Shown here: one piece after another, positions 39,101 to 51,100 of the stretch
Position numbering within the stretch: position 1 is the first letter of the stretch
How the letters are laid out: each line of letters starts with the position of its first letter
NCBI GenBank assembly: GCA_963573305.1
Contig: OY754339.1
Coordinates: 14,307,941 to 14,371,940 of the forward strand
Length of the DNA stretch: 64,000 nt
Direction: 5' to 3'
From: Pyrrhosoma nymphula
Lineage: Eukaryota > Arthropoda > Insecta > Odonata > Coenagrionidae
The notes under the pieces: generated by a model
The model's input: the letters and a program-made list of their open reading frames with translations, nothing else
Told to the model about the DNA's origin: nothing
The model's database searches: none
Position numbers and translations under genes: made by a program

Positions 39101-42100
39101 CTTACCAACTAAACACGAATTGTAGCGAGGTCGGATTTGTTTTGTTTTAATGAATATCAATTACTCCACACATTCCAAAGGACAATAAACAATGCAAGCA
39201 TTGTAGGGCCTAGGCTACAAGTGAAAACTTGCCTCCGAGGTCCATACATGCCTATGGAAAATGCCGCGTAAATTATAAGAGAATATCGCTAGCGGCTTTG
39301 ATAATGGCCGAAAATTCGAAGTTAGTCCCGCAACACCTCGCAATAGGAAAAAAAAGCCCCAAATTTTTTTCTTCAACTTCGACGCATAAAAAGAGGGGTG
39401 CGACTCTTACACGCGTTAACGGCATCGTCAATGCATTATCATCTGAGATTGCCATTGTGACCTCAATGCATTGCCGACTGCCACGTTTTTACTCGTGGTA
39501 ACTAACTCACCCCACCTATATTCCATCGTCGTTTATCGATATCTAGTATATTCTGGTCACGAACATAGATATTTACCGGTATTTCAATGGGATTCCAACA
39601 GTGCGTTTCATTTCGGAAGTATAAATGGGAATATGTGCTCTTTCAAGCAAAATTGCCGCATAAAACTGCCATTTGATATTGACTTAAATTATTGCACTCT
39701 AAGAATAATATAGACTAGATACTCAGAAAAATTATGGAGCACATTAAATATACCTAATCCTTAGGCATTAATTTTGGCGCTCCTTTACTTTCAGACCGTA
39801 ACTAAAGAAAGCGATGAGGCGTAGAGCAGAATCGACGAAAAAAACAATAATTTCAATTAGAAATACGCAGATTGAAAATAACACGGTGATAGCCACGGTA
39901 TTTGATGGTAAATAATAAAAAATTTTTATCATCACTATAGGAAAGGTTTTAATGGTGAATAAAGCATGATTGAGATATTTACTCGACTTGCATCATAAAG
40001 CACGCGGAACACTTGGATGCCCCTATGGAGACGCAACCCGCACACCACCTCCATACATCGAAAACCCCCTACATCGAAGTAATTTTTCTGGTCCCAACAA
40101 ATTCGTTGTATGGGGGTTTTACTGTATTTGAAGGCTTTCCTAAAATCGTAAACAAATATGGAAAAAAAACTTTCAGATATTGTATGAACGTAATATACGC
40201 AGAATTCATAAGCATATAAATATATGAGGTTATATTCCCTCCTGGTTTTTATGTAAATTATATTGCTTTTAATTTGCCGCTATTCGGAATTTTAACAAGA
40301 GAATATCTAATAATTAATAATAAGAATAATTTTCATTTATTACCAGATAGTGACAGAGGAGCTTTTGAAAAACCAGCGTTTGACTCCTCTGGTGAAGGGA
40401 CCGAATTCAACGTCGTGCATGAGTCTAAAAGAGTATATAAAATATTAATAAGTATTTATCACAATCAAAATATATGAGACGATGAAAAAAGACAATAAAT
40501 CAATAATTACCTGAAGTTGAGTACCGTTTAGGATTCCATAGGGTCTTTGCTGAACCGAATAGAAAACGCAATGTTAGTATAGAGGAAATCAAGCAGTGCA
40601 AATTAATAAAGCACAAATATAATTAAAAACTAAGCTTACCCAAAGAAGGAGAAGATAATTTTCCTTGAGGTCTTCTTTTCCCCATTTTATCGTAGTTTAA
40701 AACAAAATCCACCGCCCAATGTGAGTACCTCTTTCCACCACGTTCGCCTCTATTCTGTGTTCAGCTCGCCTATTCTCTCCCTGCTATTTTCCAACCGCAC
40801 AATCTCTGTCATTGTATCGAAGTATGATATTGCTACTGGCAAGACATTTATTGAAAAGGAGGCTTCAGGTACAAAATTGTTGCACAAAGTCATACTCTTC
40901 ATACCTGATGGCAATACAAACAATTACACCGGCTCTTGTTTCCTTTTACATTTAATGGTAACCCTATACGAAGGTATCCTTTACAATATATTCATTTCGA
41001 ACGCCTTAGTTCTCATCTTACCGTTACATGCCAAAAATATTCCCTTGAATTTTTTTTTTGTTTTTTTTTTCGTTCAAGAGCGAACTCAGTCAAAACTTTG
41101 TATTCATTTTATGTCAAAGGAAAGAGGCTTCGCTAATAAAACAAGCTGACTCTACTTAATCTGAAAAAGAAGCAACCATATTCTAGTTACAATGAAGGTC
41201 CTTCGGAACATAAGGTGCTCATTTTTGATATTCGATAGCATTCCAGATCATATAACTTCATTCAAATGTAAAACCTCTTGAGTAAGCATCTGTCAAAAAC
41301 GTTGAAACTTACCTCATCCATGATCGCAAGGAGAAATACTCATTCTGGTTAAAGGTAAGAGAAAAAAATGTCTGCATCTTTAGGCGCGCACCCGTTCATA
41401 ATTATAATATACGCGCAATTCACGACGTAATAAAATATTTAAACAATTATTTGATGCCGTAAAATAATTATTTAACTTAAATAGTACCTCATTTACTAAA
41501 CAAGTAAAAATTACTGTCTAAAACTCATTTTTCAGTGAAAAACGCCAGTATTAGCCAGCCAGTAGTATAAGTCAAAAACCCAGGAGAATGATTTTAGTTA
41601 CTCGAAGTTTGTTTAAACATAACTTGGAATGGAAGAGACCCTCACTGAAATGATCCCGTATTCAGATAACCAAGGCTGTACAGAAGAAGTAGAATAAAGT
41701 AAAACTGGGTACTACACACATTCATCCCACCAGGTACCATTTCTTATGAACATGACGCTGCACGTCGATAGACGTGTTCCGCCACTGACGGAGGTGCAAG
41801 ACCATGTTGATAGACGTGGTCCGCAGTCAACGTGTTAATATCCATAATGTGGACACAAACATTTTTTTTCCATGTTGAAATTATCTTAGACTTTCGGAAC
41901 CCAAAAATAACATTACTACCCAACATGAGTTTGAACGTAATTACATCAAATATCCGGTGAAATATTGTCTATAAGGAAGTAATAAAACAAAAACAGCAGA
42001 CGGAAAATTAATTAATCAATTCAAATAAAGCACTTTATTATGCAAAAAACATATAAGTATTATGGTGAAAAATATGTCTTTCAGAGTGTTTGGAAGAGAA

Positions 42101-45100
42101 AAACGGCGACTCTCGGAAAAACGCAGTTGTCATACTTTGGATATTTTTCATTTTTTATGGTTATTTTCCATTCTATCACTTGAAAACTTTAAATTGAACT
42201 AATGGCGTTGTGTTACACCATTTTTGTAGAGGAATCGCTCGTTCTTTGGCAAAAAAAAGCCTTCACCATCGAAAATAATTTAAATTGTTTCACATCAACA
42301 ATAATTAAACCTTGATTTAAAATATTGTTATATTTACTATCCCTGTAAAATCAAGTCACATGAAAGCCCTGTAAAAACACTATAAATCACATTTATTTTA
42401 TTGTGATACAACAAATACTTTTCTTGTAATAATTTTTTTCTAAAACACTATGTTTTAGTGGCAGAAAGTTTAAAAAACCTCGGTAGTCTAGATATACAGC
42501 CGGCAAAAAACCTCGTAAGATAAAGGTTAATATTAGCAAGGCTTTTGATACCATTGATCACAAGATTCTGACCTTTAAGCTTCAGAGGGCTGGTATTCGA
42601 GGAATACCATTAAAATGGTTCACCAGTTACCTGTCATCGAGAATGCAGTGTGTAAAAATTGATGATGTTTATAGTTATTACAATGTGATAACTTCTGGAG
42701 TTCCACAAGGCTCTGTCTTGGGTCCAGTCCTATTTCTAGTTTAAATAAATTATCTATGCAATTTCAATTTTAGAGGTTATGTGACAGCATTTGCTGATGA
42801 TGCCACCTTAAACTATGGAGGTTTAAACTGGGATGATGACTTAAATATTATATGCAGTCAGGTTTGATCAATTCGCAATGTTGGTTTGCATCAAACAAAT
42901 TGAAAATGAGTGTAACTAAAACGAAATATAGGTGTTATAATTTATGTAATAGATACAAGTTGGATTGGGTTTTATATTATCATGAAGAAAACTTTCCGAT
43001 AACTTCATGCAATAGCTGTTTGCCCATTGAACAGGTTTCCAGTTTAAAGTATCTGGGAGTAACCGTAGACGAATTCTTAAAGTGGCAACAACATATTGAT
43101 AGTCTAACAAATATTATGCGACAAACACTGACAAATTTTTACTTCATCAGGAATAAATGTCCTTTAAATTTCCTTAGGATAATATGTAGCGCGTTAGTAC
43201 ATTCCAGATTAAGTTATGGCATTTTTTGTTGGGGTGGCACTTATTTGAATTCCTTGAAACCTGCCATTTTTTACAAAAAAGAAAAATTTGTGTATTTTTG
43301 AAAAAGAACAGTTTTGAAAGATCCTTCTCACTCTTTCTTCATTTAGGTTTGCTTCCATTGAGGCATTTATATATTTATAAGGTTCTTTTTTTATATTAGA
43401 AGTGGTAACTCTGGAATATTTCTGTGCCTGCCTTCTCCCTTTGCCCTGTGTAAAATAAGTATACCCAAACCAAATTTGACGATATTTAAAAGATGTTTTT
43501 TGTATGTAGGACCAAAGGTATACAATCTATTACCCCATTCATGCATTAATTCTAGGTCTGTGAAAATATTTTCGAAAAATGTACATTCTTGGCTTCTCAC
43601 CAAAGAGTGTGTAGAAAATATTGTTGTTAATGTGTTATAAATATTGTTGTAAACGTGTTATAAATATTGTTGTTAATGTGTTATAATTAACTCCATAAGT
43701 CTTAGTTTGTAGCTTCTTAAGGTAGGCACTCACATTGTTAAGTAATTGTCTAGGCCTCACTACATGAGCTATATGCATTTTTAAGTGTAAGCATAACGTG
43801 TTATTATTTGATGGTAGCCTTAAAACAGGTTCTCCTTCAAGGCTACCTAAAGTTACTTAAAATTTTCTATTGAAATTTTGTGTATGGAGTAATAATAAAC
43901 TTACTTTACTTTAATAAACTTACTTTAACATGCCAAGGTCCTTTACATGGGCAAATCAGACGAACGAAGATAATTCAGCCGCATTCTTTAAAGGATCGAG
44001 TTATGGCTTAAATTCACATCATTTCCCTATATGTAGCTAGGTGTTGAAAAAATGGAGCAATAAAGGGCATAAAGTATATATATAAATAAATATATATGTG
44101 TTGTGAGTGCACATGAAAATGTTGACACTACGTGAGAATATATATATACAGATCTATTTTCGCTACTGTGACTATTTTTGGCTTCTTTTCCTTTCTCTTT
44201 CAAAAAATTAGGTCTTGTGCAGCAAAACAACTTTTTATGCCGTCAAAATCCTTTCGTTGATGGCTGCATTATGTGTTTTATATTTTATAAATCTATCTTA
44301 TGCGTCATAGATGTGCCTTGTAACATATAAAAGCATGTCAAAACATGCAGAATACTAAGAAACTCGTAATGTTTTCAAGTAATTGAATTATTAGAGTAAA
44401 TCTAAATGTAATAATTCATATATTCTCTTCAACACGATTCTATCTCCAGAAGCGACGATTCGTGGTAATTGCCTTTTCTAGAGAAAAATAATGGATGATA
44501 TGTCATTTGCAGTGGTGGTATTCCCCGTACTCTGATGGAGACTTCCAATGGATATTTGAGTCCTGGCTTCGACACGGTAGATTTCAATTACGAGAGAGAT
44601 CGAGTGACTTTGGCCGACAGACCGATCGTTCATCCATTCATTTTCATTCACAAATAACCAAATGGGAGTCCGAAATCCAACCCATCTCCTCAGAAGTCCC
44701 TTTGCAGGTCAAAATCATCCTTCAGGTGGAGGTTCCCTCTCGGCAAGAGAGTTTGGAAGGAGGGCTGTTGTTCCGAGCGGAGAGTTTATTGCTCCACCAC
44801 TCAGGGGGCCGTGGTGCGGGCGCATTGTCACATCGTCGTCAACTCGGGACTAGGTTCAATACATGGATTAAATTTTTTTTTAATATTTAAACTGCGCTGA
44901 GAGACAGCTGAGAATATATGTTTGTGTGGCCAAAAGTTAATTGAAAAGCTATACATACCTTAATCAGGGAAAGATCATTGCGTTTGTAATCTGATTATTA
45001 GATCTGCATTTAGTGGAGTCACAGCTGGAAACTCACATAGTTTTGTTCTAAATGCAGATATTTAAATCGCCCTCTCTCATTTTCATTTATGAATATTAAG

Positions 45101-48100
45101 AGCTTATACTTTGTGAGACATTTAATCATATCATACTCTTCCTCTGTACCAAAAATCGTGAGGATTGAAGCTGGTTGAGTCACGAATGCTCTCTTGTACA
45201 ACCATTTATGCGGAGATCACTCAGCATTGAAATAAGTTATTACTTTTCCGAGAAAAATGTTGATGATGAAGTTGAGATTACCGTCATTTGTGGCACTACT
45301 ATAATTCTACATAAGACATTCTTTGTAAGAGAGGCAAGATATACTGTAATTGTACAAAAATAGCTTCTTTTATTTCAGTTGAAACCAATTTTTATAGATG
45401 TAAGTAGCCCATTAACCTTTACCTGCCGAATTTAAATTCCGGTGTTTTCGCCTAGGTGCCAGATATAAATGAATAAATTAATACCCGGAGCCAGGATGTT
45501 TTGGACACTCACGGCATGCAGCAAAAACATTAAAGGGACTTTTCGGACACTCTAGGCATTTAAAGGTTAAAGAACATTGGATAACACTAAATTCAGGTAC
45601 AATGGAAAAAAATGCTAAAAATGATGCAGGTTGTTTACCCTTTCTAGGGGGAAGATAAGATTCCAATGGTGTAGGTGATTGCTATGGCAATGTTTAGGCA
45701 GGATCTCTCAAGATGCAACATTAGTTTCTTAGATTATACTATACAGGAATGCATAAGCTAATTTTATTGATTAATTGCATTGTAATCTTTACTATATCAA
45801 GTTAAGATGAGGTACAGCTATTCAAATGGTAAAGTAATGGGTTAGATGCATCCTACTCTTAAGATCTATATCTACCATATAGGTAATTATTTCAAAAAGA
45901 TCCTATGCTTGCTTGTGATGGGAGAAATAAAGCTGGTGCACTAGAAGAGACAAATTCAAAATGCCTGTATGAAACTCAGCCGAAAGAGTAAAGTGACATG
46001 CCAGTACGAAATGTTTTTGGAAGAGTAAAGTGATGTGCTGGTATGAAACATTTTTGAAAGATAAAAGTTTATAACTGGTAGGAAACTTTATTGATTTAGT
46101 AAAGTACTAATCTTAACCTTTACAAAACTTAATGTTTAGTTCTGTACTGGATCACATGCCTATTAAATGGGAATACTTGTAGCTCACTATATGTCGAACC
46201 ATGTATCAGTACAGTCATCCACTACACTGATACAATGATTTTTCCTAAATATACGATTGTATATTGTGCAATATATATGTATGTATGTAGTTATGTGCAT
46301 AATGATAGTAGCTCTCCTTGTTTCATCTGCCCAACGGCACTGGTGGCAGTCCTAGTTATAGATGTAAGATATTTTTTTTAAAGCCCTGCAAAATATTTTT
46401 GTAGAGTAGGAAATATTAACATTGTGTGTATCAAAATTTACACATTTACCTTTTCAGAAAGAAGAAAGAGCTTCACGAGATATCTTTGATGAAGCTAGGA
46501 AACATGCCACGAGATATTTGACCCAAGTGGAAGAACTTTCAAAGGTCAAATATAAAAGTAAGGAGTTTCAGACCTTCTTGAAAAAATTTTCTGAGTTTCC
46601 TGAGACTCTAGGAGATATAGAGAGAGAGATACATGTTACCCAAACCAAAGCAGAACTTATGGGACATTCAGATGCAAATGTAAGTGATTTTGTTGTAATT
46701 AAATAGGGGTGATAACTGCTGGCAAGAATTTTATGCTAATCAGTAAAACCTTGATTTTATGTAGTTGGAGGAACTCAAAAATTGGCATTATGTAAAATCA
46801 GTGTGCATAAAATCCAAAGGTGATAAGAATGCATCAAACTTTACTATATTTCGTATCATTTCACTGTATTTGAAGTCAAGCTAGTCATATACACTTGTTT
46901 TAGTGAATATTTGGTTAGATATTAAGACAAATTTTGATTAAAATTTTATGTCAACTCATATGAGAACGAAGTAGGCATTTTCTTTTGATGTATATCACAG
47001 AAAATATTGGTTCTCTCTCTGGGTCGTTTCATATCAATTCAACACAGAAAAGTAACATTTTGAACCTGCCCATCTCAGATTTCATGGATAATTCCAAGTG
47101 AATTCAACACATTACTCTACCCGACCCTCTCTGATTTCTTTCAAATTTTGGTGCATTCAATTATCCTGGTAAGAGATGGTCCAAATTTTGCAGACCTGTA
47201 ACTTTCCTCACAATTGTCATATACCTCTTCAAATTAGTAGTTTTCCATCTCTTACCAGGATCATTACCCATCTGTAAATAATACGATAGAAGACAAAATG
47301 ATAATGTACTCCATCATTAACTAACCTTGTGGTCTAACTGGGGATTAGTTGGATGAACTAAGGGGCCTATTATATACCTATTTTGGAAATCCACAGTGGG
47401 AAATAAGTCATGGAATTTGCTTCCAATTGTAAGAAGAATCCACTTTTCTTCAGAAGCCGGGAAGGGGAAATAAACATCGTCTCAGATTCGTGCAAATACG
47501 GCAGCTCACAACTCTTGAGTTACGGAATGAAAGGAGTTATAATGGGCACCGTAGATTATTTGGTTATTGCAGAACTTCATGCAACTCCAATCAGATTTAC
47601 TAAGTGGAATTGTCTCGAAGCTTTGATAATGCCAAACCCAGACCCACCCGTATAAGTAACCACCATATTGCAAATGTTGATCAGCTGTAGCACAAGTCAG
47701 ATGGATACATGTACTGGGTTTGTAAAAAGCAACTTTCCAAGCAACGTTCCAGCATCATCCTATGCAAACAATAGAAAATTCTGGGCCACTTAAGGTGGGT
47801 CTATATTTCCAAACCGCCTCAATTTAATGGTCGCCGCCTGTGGTTGCCTACTGAGGTGGTGTAAGCCCAACGGGAATCTTTGAAGGCGTAGCTGACAAAA
47901 ATGGTGTGTGGAACGATTATCCTTGGGTGGGGATGGAAAAGGTCTACTCCGTTGTCAGTGCAGACATGAACGTTTAACATCACTATAGCCTTAATACGAA
48001 AACAGCATCAATGGTTGTTGATTTATTGCATTTATGAAAGACAGTTCTATGATTTAAGTGGGCTGAAAATCCTCATTTTGGAATCTAGCCTTCGCAACGA

Positions 48101-51100
48101 GCCCCGGAATATTACCAAAAAAGTTCGTGAAACCAAAGGTTTGCAATTTTTATTAAAAAAACAATTACTTCATGATAAAGTTACTCCACTTAAATCGACA
48201 AATGACTTCATCTACAGAAGACAAAAATTGCAAGTCTCCAGCTGTCATGGCAAAGCCATTACAAGGTTAGAGGGAAATGTCTGAAACAAGCTTTTTAGCC
48301 GTGGTATTGAGCCACCTTAATGTCTTTGTCGTTCATATGCGTACTGTTAGGTGCCGCTTACTTCTCATGTGGGTATAGTTGTTCCTCATTGGAGTAATTT
48401 GTTGGGATATAGGGTGTGTAAGTATGTTTCTTGAGTGGTTTGTCACAAATCGTATTAAGTTAGCAGTTTTGAATATAATTGTTTCTAAATTTAAAGAGGT
48501 GTGGTTTGCTGCCTGTACTGAAATGATGGCGAATAAGGTGGTATGGTTGGAGTGTATTGTGCTGTGGTGCAAATTAGGTAATGACTCAAACTCGGAAAGA
48601 AACCATTCTTTTCTAGTTCCCAAAGACGAATGCCTTCTGTCCAAATCGCAGAAACATATTCCTCGGATAATTTAATCATTAAAGTTGTCTGCGAGAAGCA
48701 CTTTAGGAGTCTAATATTTTCTGGAAGAAGATATTCACGGACAAAGATTGAAAAACCATTGACAAGGTAAAAAATTATGCAATTCACCTGAGATCAAATT
48801 TATTTTTCGTATTCCTTCGCTTTTTATTTTTCGCTAGTTTACATATACCTGCACAGAAGAATCTTTTACCTATGAGTGAAGTGCTATTTAAATTTTACCC
48901 GTGATAGAAAATCACATTATTATGCTGCATGAAATTCCTAAACCTGTTTTCATGTCCTTATGCTTGAATCAAGTCATTATTATTAATCTACCAGTTAATG
49001 TAGGTTTAAATAGAGAGTAAAAGTCCTCTAGATGTTTACATGCTCCTTACACAGTTTCTTTCTTCATCTCATTTTCATCCCGTGTACAAAGCCTATTTTT
49101 TCCTTCCCCTTCCCCACTTACCCAACGTCCTTCCCTCAATTGCAACCTCCAGCATCCCTCATTACCTGTTCCAGCCACCAACTCTACATCCTCCTTATCT
49201 CCTCCAGACGTTTCCTCTCCTCACTCACCATACCAAGTCTGTCTTCCTTTGCATTCCCAGCACTTTCTCCTCCATAAACGCCTTGCAGCCTATTTTCATC
49301 CTCTCTCCTCCGAGTTCATGTTTCTGCACCATACAAGGCTAAACTCCATATTAAACGCTTTGCCAACCTTTTTTTTTAATATCCTTACCCAAGGTCCCCA
49401 TCATCAGCTCCTTCCTGTTGCTTAATGCTTCTTTCAGTCGTGCAGTTCTCTCATGTCCTATTTACTTATTTCATTCCTTATCATTCAGCGTCAGTGTTAG
49501 GCAAGGATTCCACTTGCTCAATCCCCTGCCGTTGTGACGTAATGTCTGCATTCAGCTTCTGCTTCCACACACTAGGATTGCTGGAAGCGATACCAATATT
49601 TTCTCTTTTGCTATATTTTAATGCCTTGTAATCACTCCATACTAGTTGTGACATGAACTGGAAAAGCCAAAAGTAAAACTGGGAAATTTATTTCTATAAT
49701 TGGGTAGCCGTACTGATGGTAACTAGTGCAAAAGAAGTTGTTCATTTTTGTTCATCACTGGTGCAGGTAACCTACTATGTATGTATTTATATAAAGCCGA
49801 AATTTGCTAATGCTATGTTGGCCTCCACTGATTACGTGCTTTCTTTTTTGAATGCCAGTTCACTCCGTTTGGAGCCGGTAGCCTGTGAACAGGAAACCAG
49901 CTTTCTTTGTGGCTATACCTCCAGTTTTTTTTATTAAAAGCAGGATTAGGAGGCTTTACTTGCATTGTATATTTAACTCGTATGTTATTGAGTTCTGAGG
50001 TGAGTGATTGTACTTATGTTTGTTGCATATTTTATTTTTTCTAATGTTATTTATTTTAGGTCGTTATGGAATACGAGAGGAGAAAAACTACAATAACTGC
50101 TATGAAAAAAGTTATCGATCAGCTGAACGCTGAGCAGAAAAAATCTAGTGAAGAGATAGAGTCTCTGAAAAGTAGTTGGATACCATTTGTTGCTGAACTT
50201 ATTAAGAAACTGGATAAAACATTTGGTGATCTTCTGTCCAGAATTAATTACGTTGGTGAAGTAATCCTTGTCAAAGGTCAGAGTGAAGTAAGTATTTATG
50301 TTGTGCCGAGCTAGTTACTGTATCACTGGTGATTATTCTTTCACATAAGAACCATTTTTGCTGTACCTGGGGAGTAACTGGGGATGAATTTAAACAAGCA
50401 CCACCTGAGTTACATCCCAGTGACAAACCAACGGGGAGGGAACTGGGGACAATTCCATGATGTTATCACTCCCCTGTATTTAGAATCCCAGCTCCCTATC
50501 CAATACCCCTCCGACCCAACTCTTCCCCCCCCCCCACCTCTAATTCAATTCTCAGTGAATTTTTCGGCTCTAAATTTCAATAATTGAGAAATCTAGTACG
50601 AGTACACAATTTGGTGAATAAAGAAAGGTCATAAAGAAAAATAATACACTCTAATAGTATATATAAAAACTAGGCTTTTTCAAAGATGATGTTCAGCATG
50701 AAGTTGGGTAATTTAATTTCATAGCACACCAGGCCTTGTTAGTTCAATAATGGCAGGGACTCAAGACCCTTCTCCATCAGATAGTATGACTTCTAAAACA
50801 GCAATGAAAACTACCAAAATCAGGATTTTGTCCCTAAGTTACTTGCGACACTTGCGATATGAGTATATGACTTATGGTAGTTGGTGGCACTCGCATAGCA
50901 ATCCATGGCCAACTCGATATATATATATATATATATATATTCGGGTGATAAATATACAATATGCCAAGAGGGTGGCCGATAAAAATATACAAACGGAAAA
51001 AAGAACACTTACAGATAAAAACTTCCGATATTTCGGTGAAGATATTAGCTCCACCTTTCTCTAGGAGAAGAATAGGAATGAGGAAAAGGATAGAGGTTGA

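Larger units (their letters stand above)
35744..40124 (+). mobile_element. Tigger (pogo) element inside piggyBac exon 4
   Basis: Ends CAGTAAAACCCCCATACAAC and its inverse at 40124 are near-perfect inverted repeats flanked by TA (35742-35743 and 40125-40126). Removing it joins piggyBac exon 4 in frame (KPSNTSKSEWKERP). Length is 4,381 bases. It keeps only the N-terminus of a transposase and contains a tail-to-tail SINE pair. Confidence 0.9.
33965..40685 (-). pseudogene. piggyBac transposase with several introns, disrupted
   Basis: Four exons on the minus strand: 40685-40640 (ATG, MGKRRPQGKLSS), 40549-40511, 40424-40344 and 40139 onward, continuing across the Tigger insertion at 35743. The three introns are GT/AG and phase 1. 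Exon 4 has an acidic stretch, then the DDD core: RTWFEDRPTLCGIPF, WDFFRLLFSDKIV, ELSIDKSMIL (first aspartate), FRQYIKGKKRKFGVKLYML, HCVFMDNYFTS (second aspartate) and MGGVDRLDQL (third), ending with a cysteine-rich finger (YYCPDCP, LCLDKCF). Breaks: TAA at 34926-34924 replacing the residue after SMIL, a one-base shift in an A-run near 34590, further damage around 34330-34440, and a shift inside the finger near 34025. Non-functional. Confidence 0.85.
33047..41834 (-). mobile_element. Second piggyBac element, inserted at TTAA of copy 1
   Basis: Flanked by TTAA at 33043-33046 and 41835-41838. The ends share a TTGACTGCGG block four bases in. Subterminal palindromes of the form CACGTC-TATCGA-CGTG occur near both ends (about 33198-33214 and 41760-41812). 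Copy 2 of the derivative shows the empty site, GGATTAATATCC at 61606-61617. The element encodes one transposase on the minus strand and is 8,788 bases long, about 4,400 without the Tigger element inside it. Confidence 0.9.
31131..42526. mobile_element. piggyBac-family deletion derivative, copy 1 (split by another piggyBac)
   Basis: Ends CCTTTATCAGCCG and CTCGTAAGATAAAGG share CCTTTATC as terminal inverted repeats. The right flank is TTAA (42527-42530), and the left flank is TTAT (31127-31130), a mutated TTAA. Removing it restores GSLFI-NISKAFDTIDHK in the reverse transcriptase. The element proper is about 2.6 kb in two parts (31131-33046 and 41835-42526), the rest being the inserted second piggyBac. 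It aligns along its length with copy 2 at 59684-62297. Confidence 0.9.
25440..43930 (+). mobile_element. CR1-like non-LTR retrotransposon, host of a nested transposon stack
   Basis: The element's own sequence is in pieces: about 25440-27523, 27767-28048, 30671-31130 and 42527-43930. Joined, they read ORF1 with a PHD-type finger, endonuclease, reverse transcriptase and a 3' end with an AATAAACTTACTTT repeat tail (about 43893-43930). The breaks are filled by a SINE, a hAT-like element and a piggyBac derivative, each with a target duplication that restores the frame when removed. It has the same orientation as SMC5. The 5' end is approximate. Confidence 0.85.

Noticed and set aside
44495..44890. 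131-codon open frame in a GC-richer patch
   Set aside because: No recognisable domain, no splice context, and overlapping frames of similar length. Chance is the simpler explanation.
49032..49342. Two overlapping proline/serine-rich open frames
   Set aside because: Pyrimidine-rich DNA gives open frames by composition. No domain or start context.
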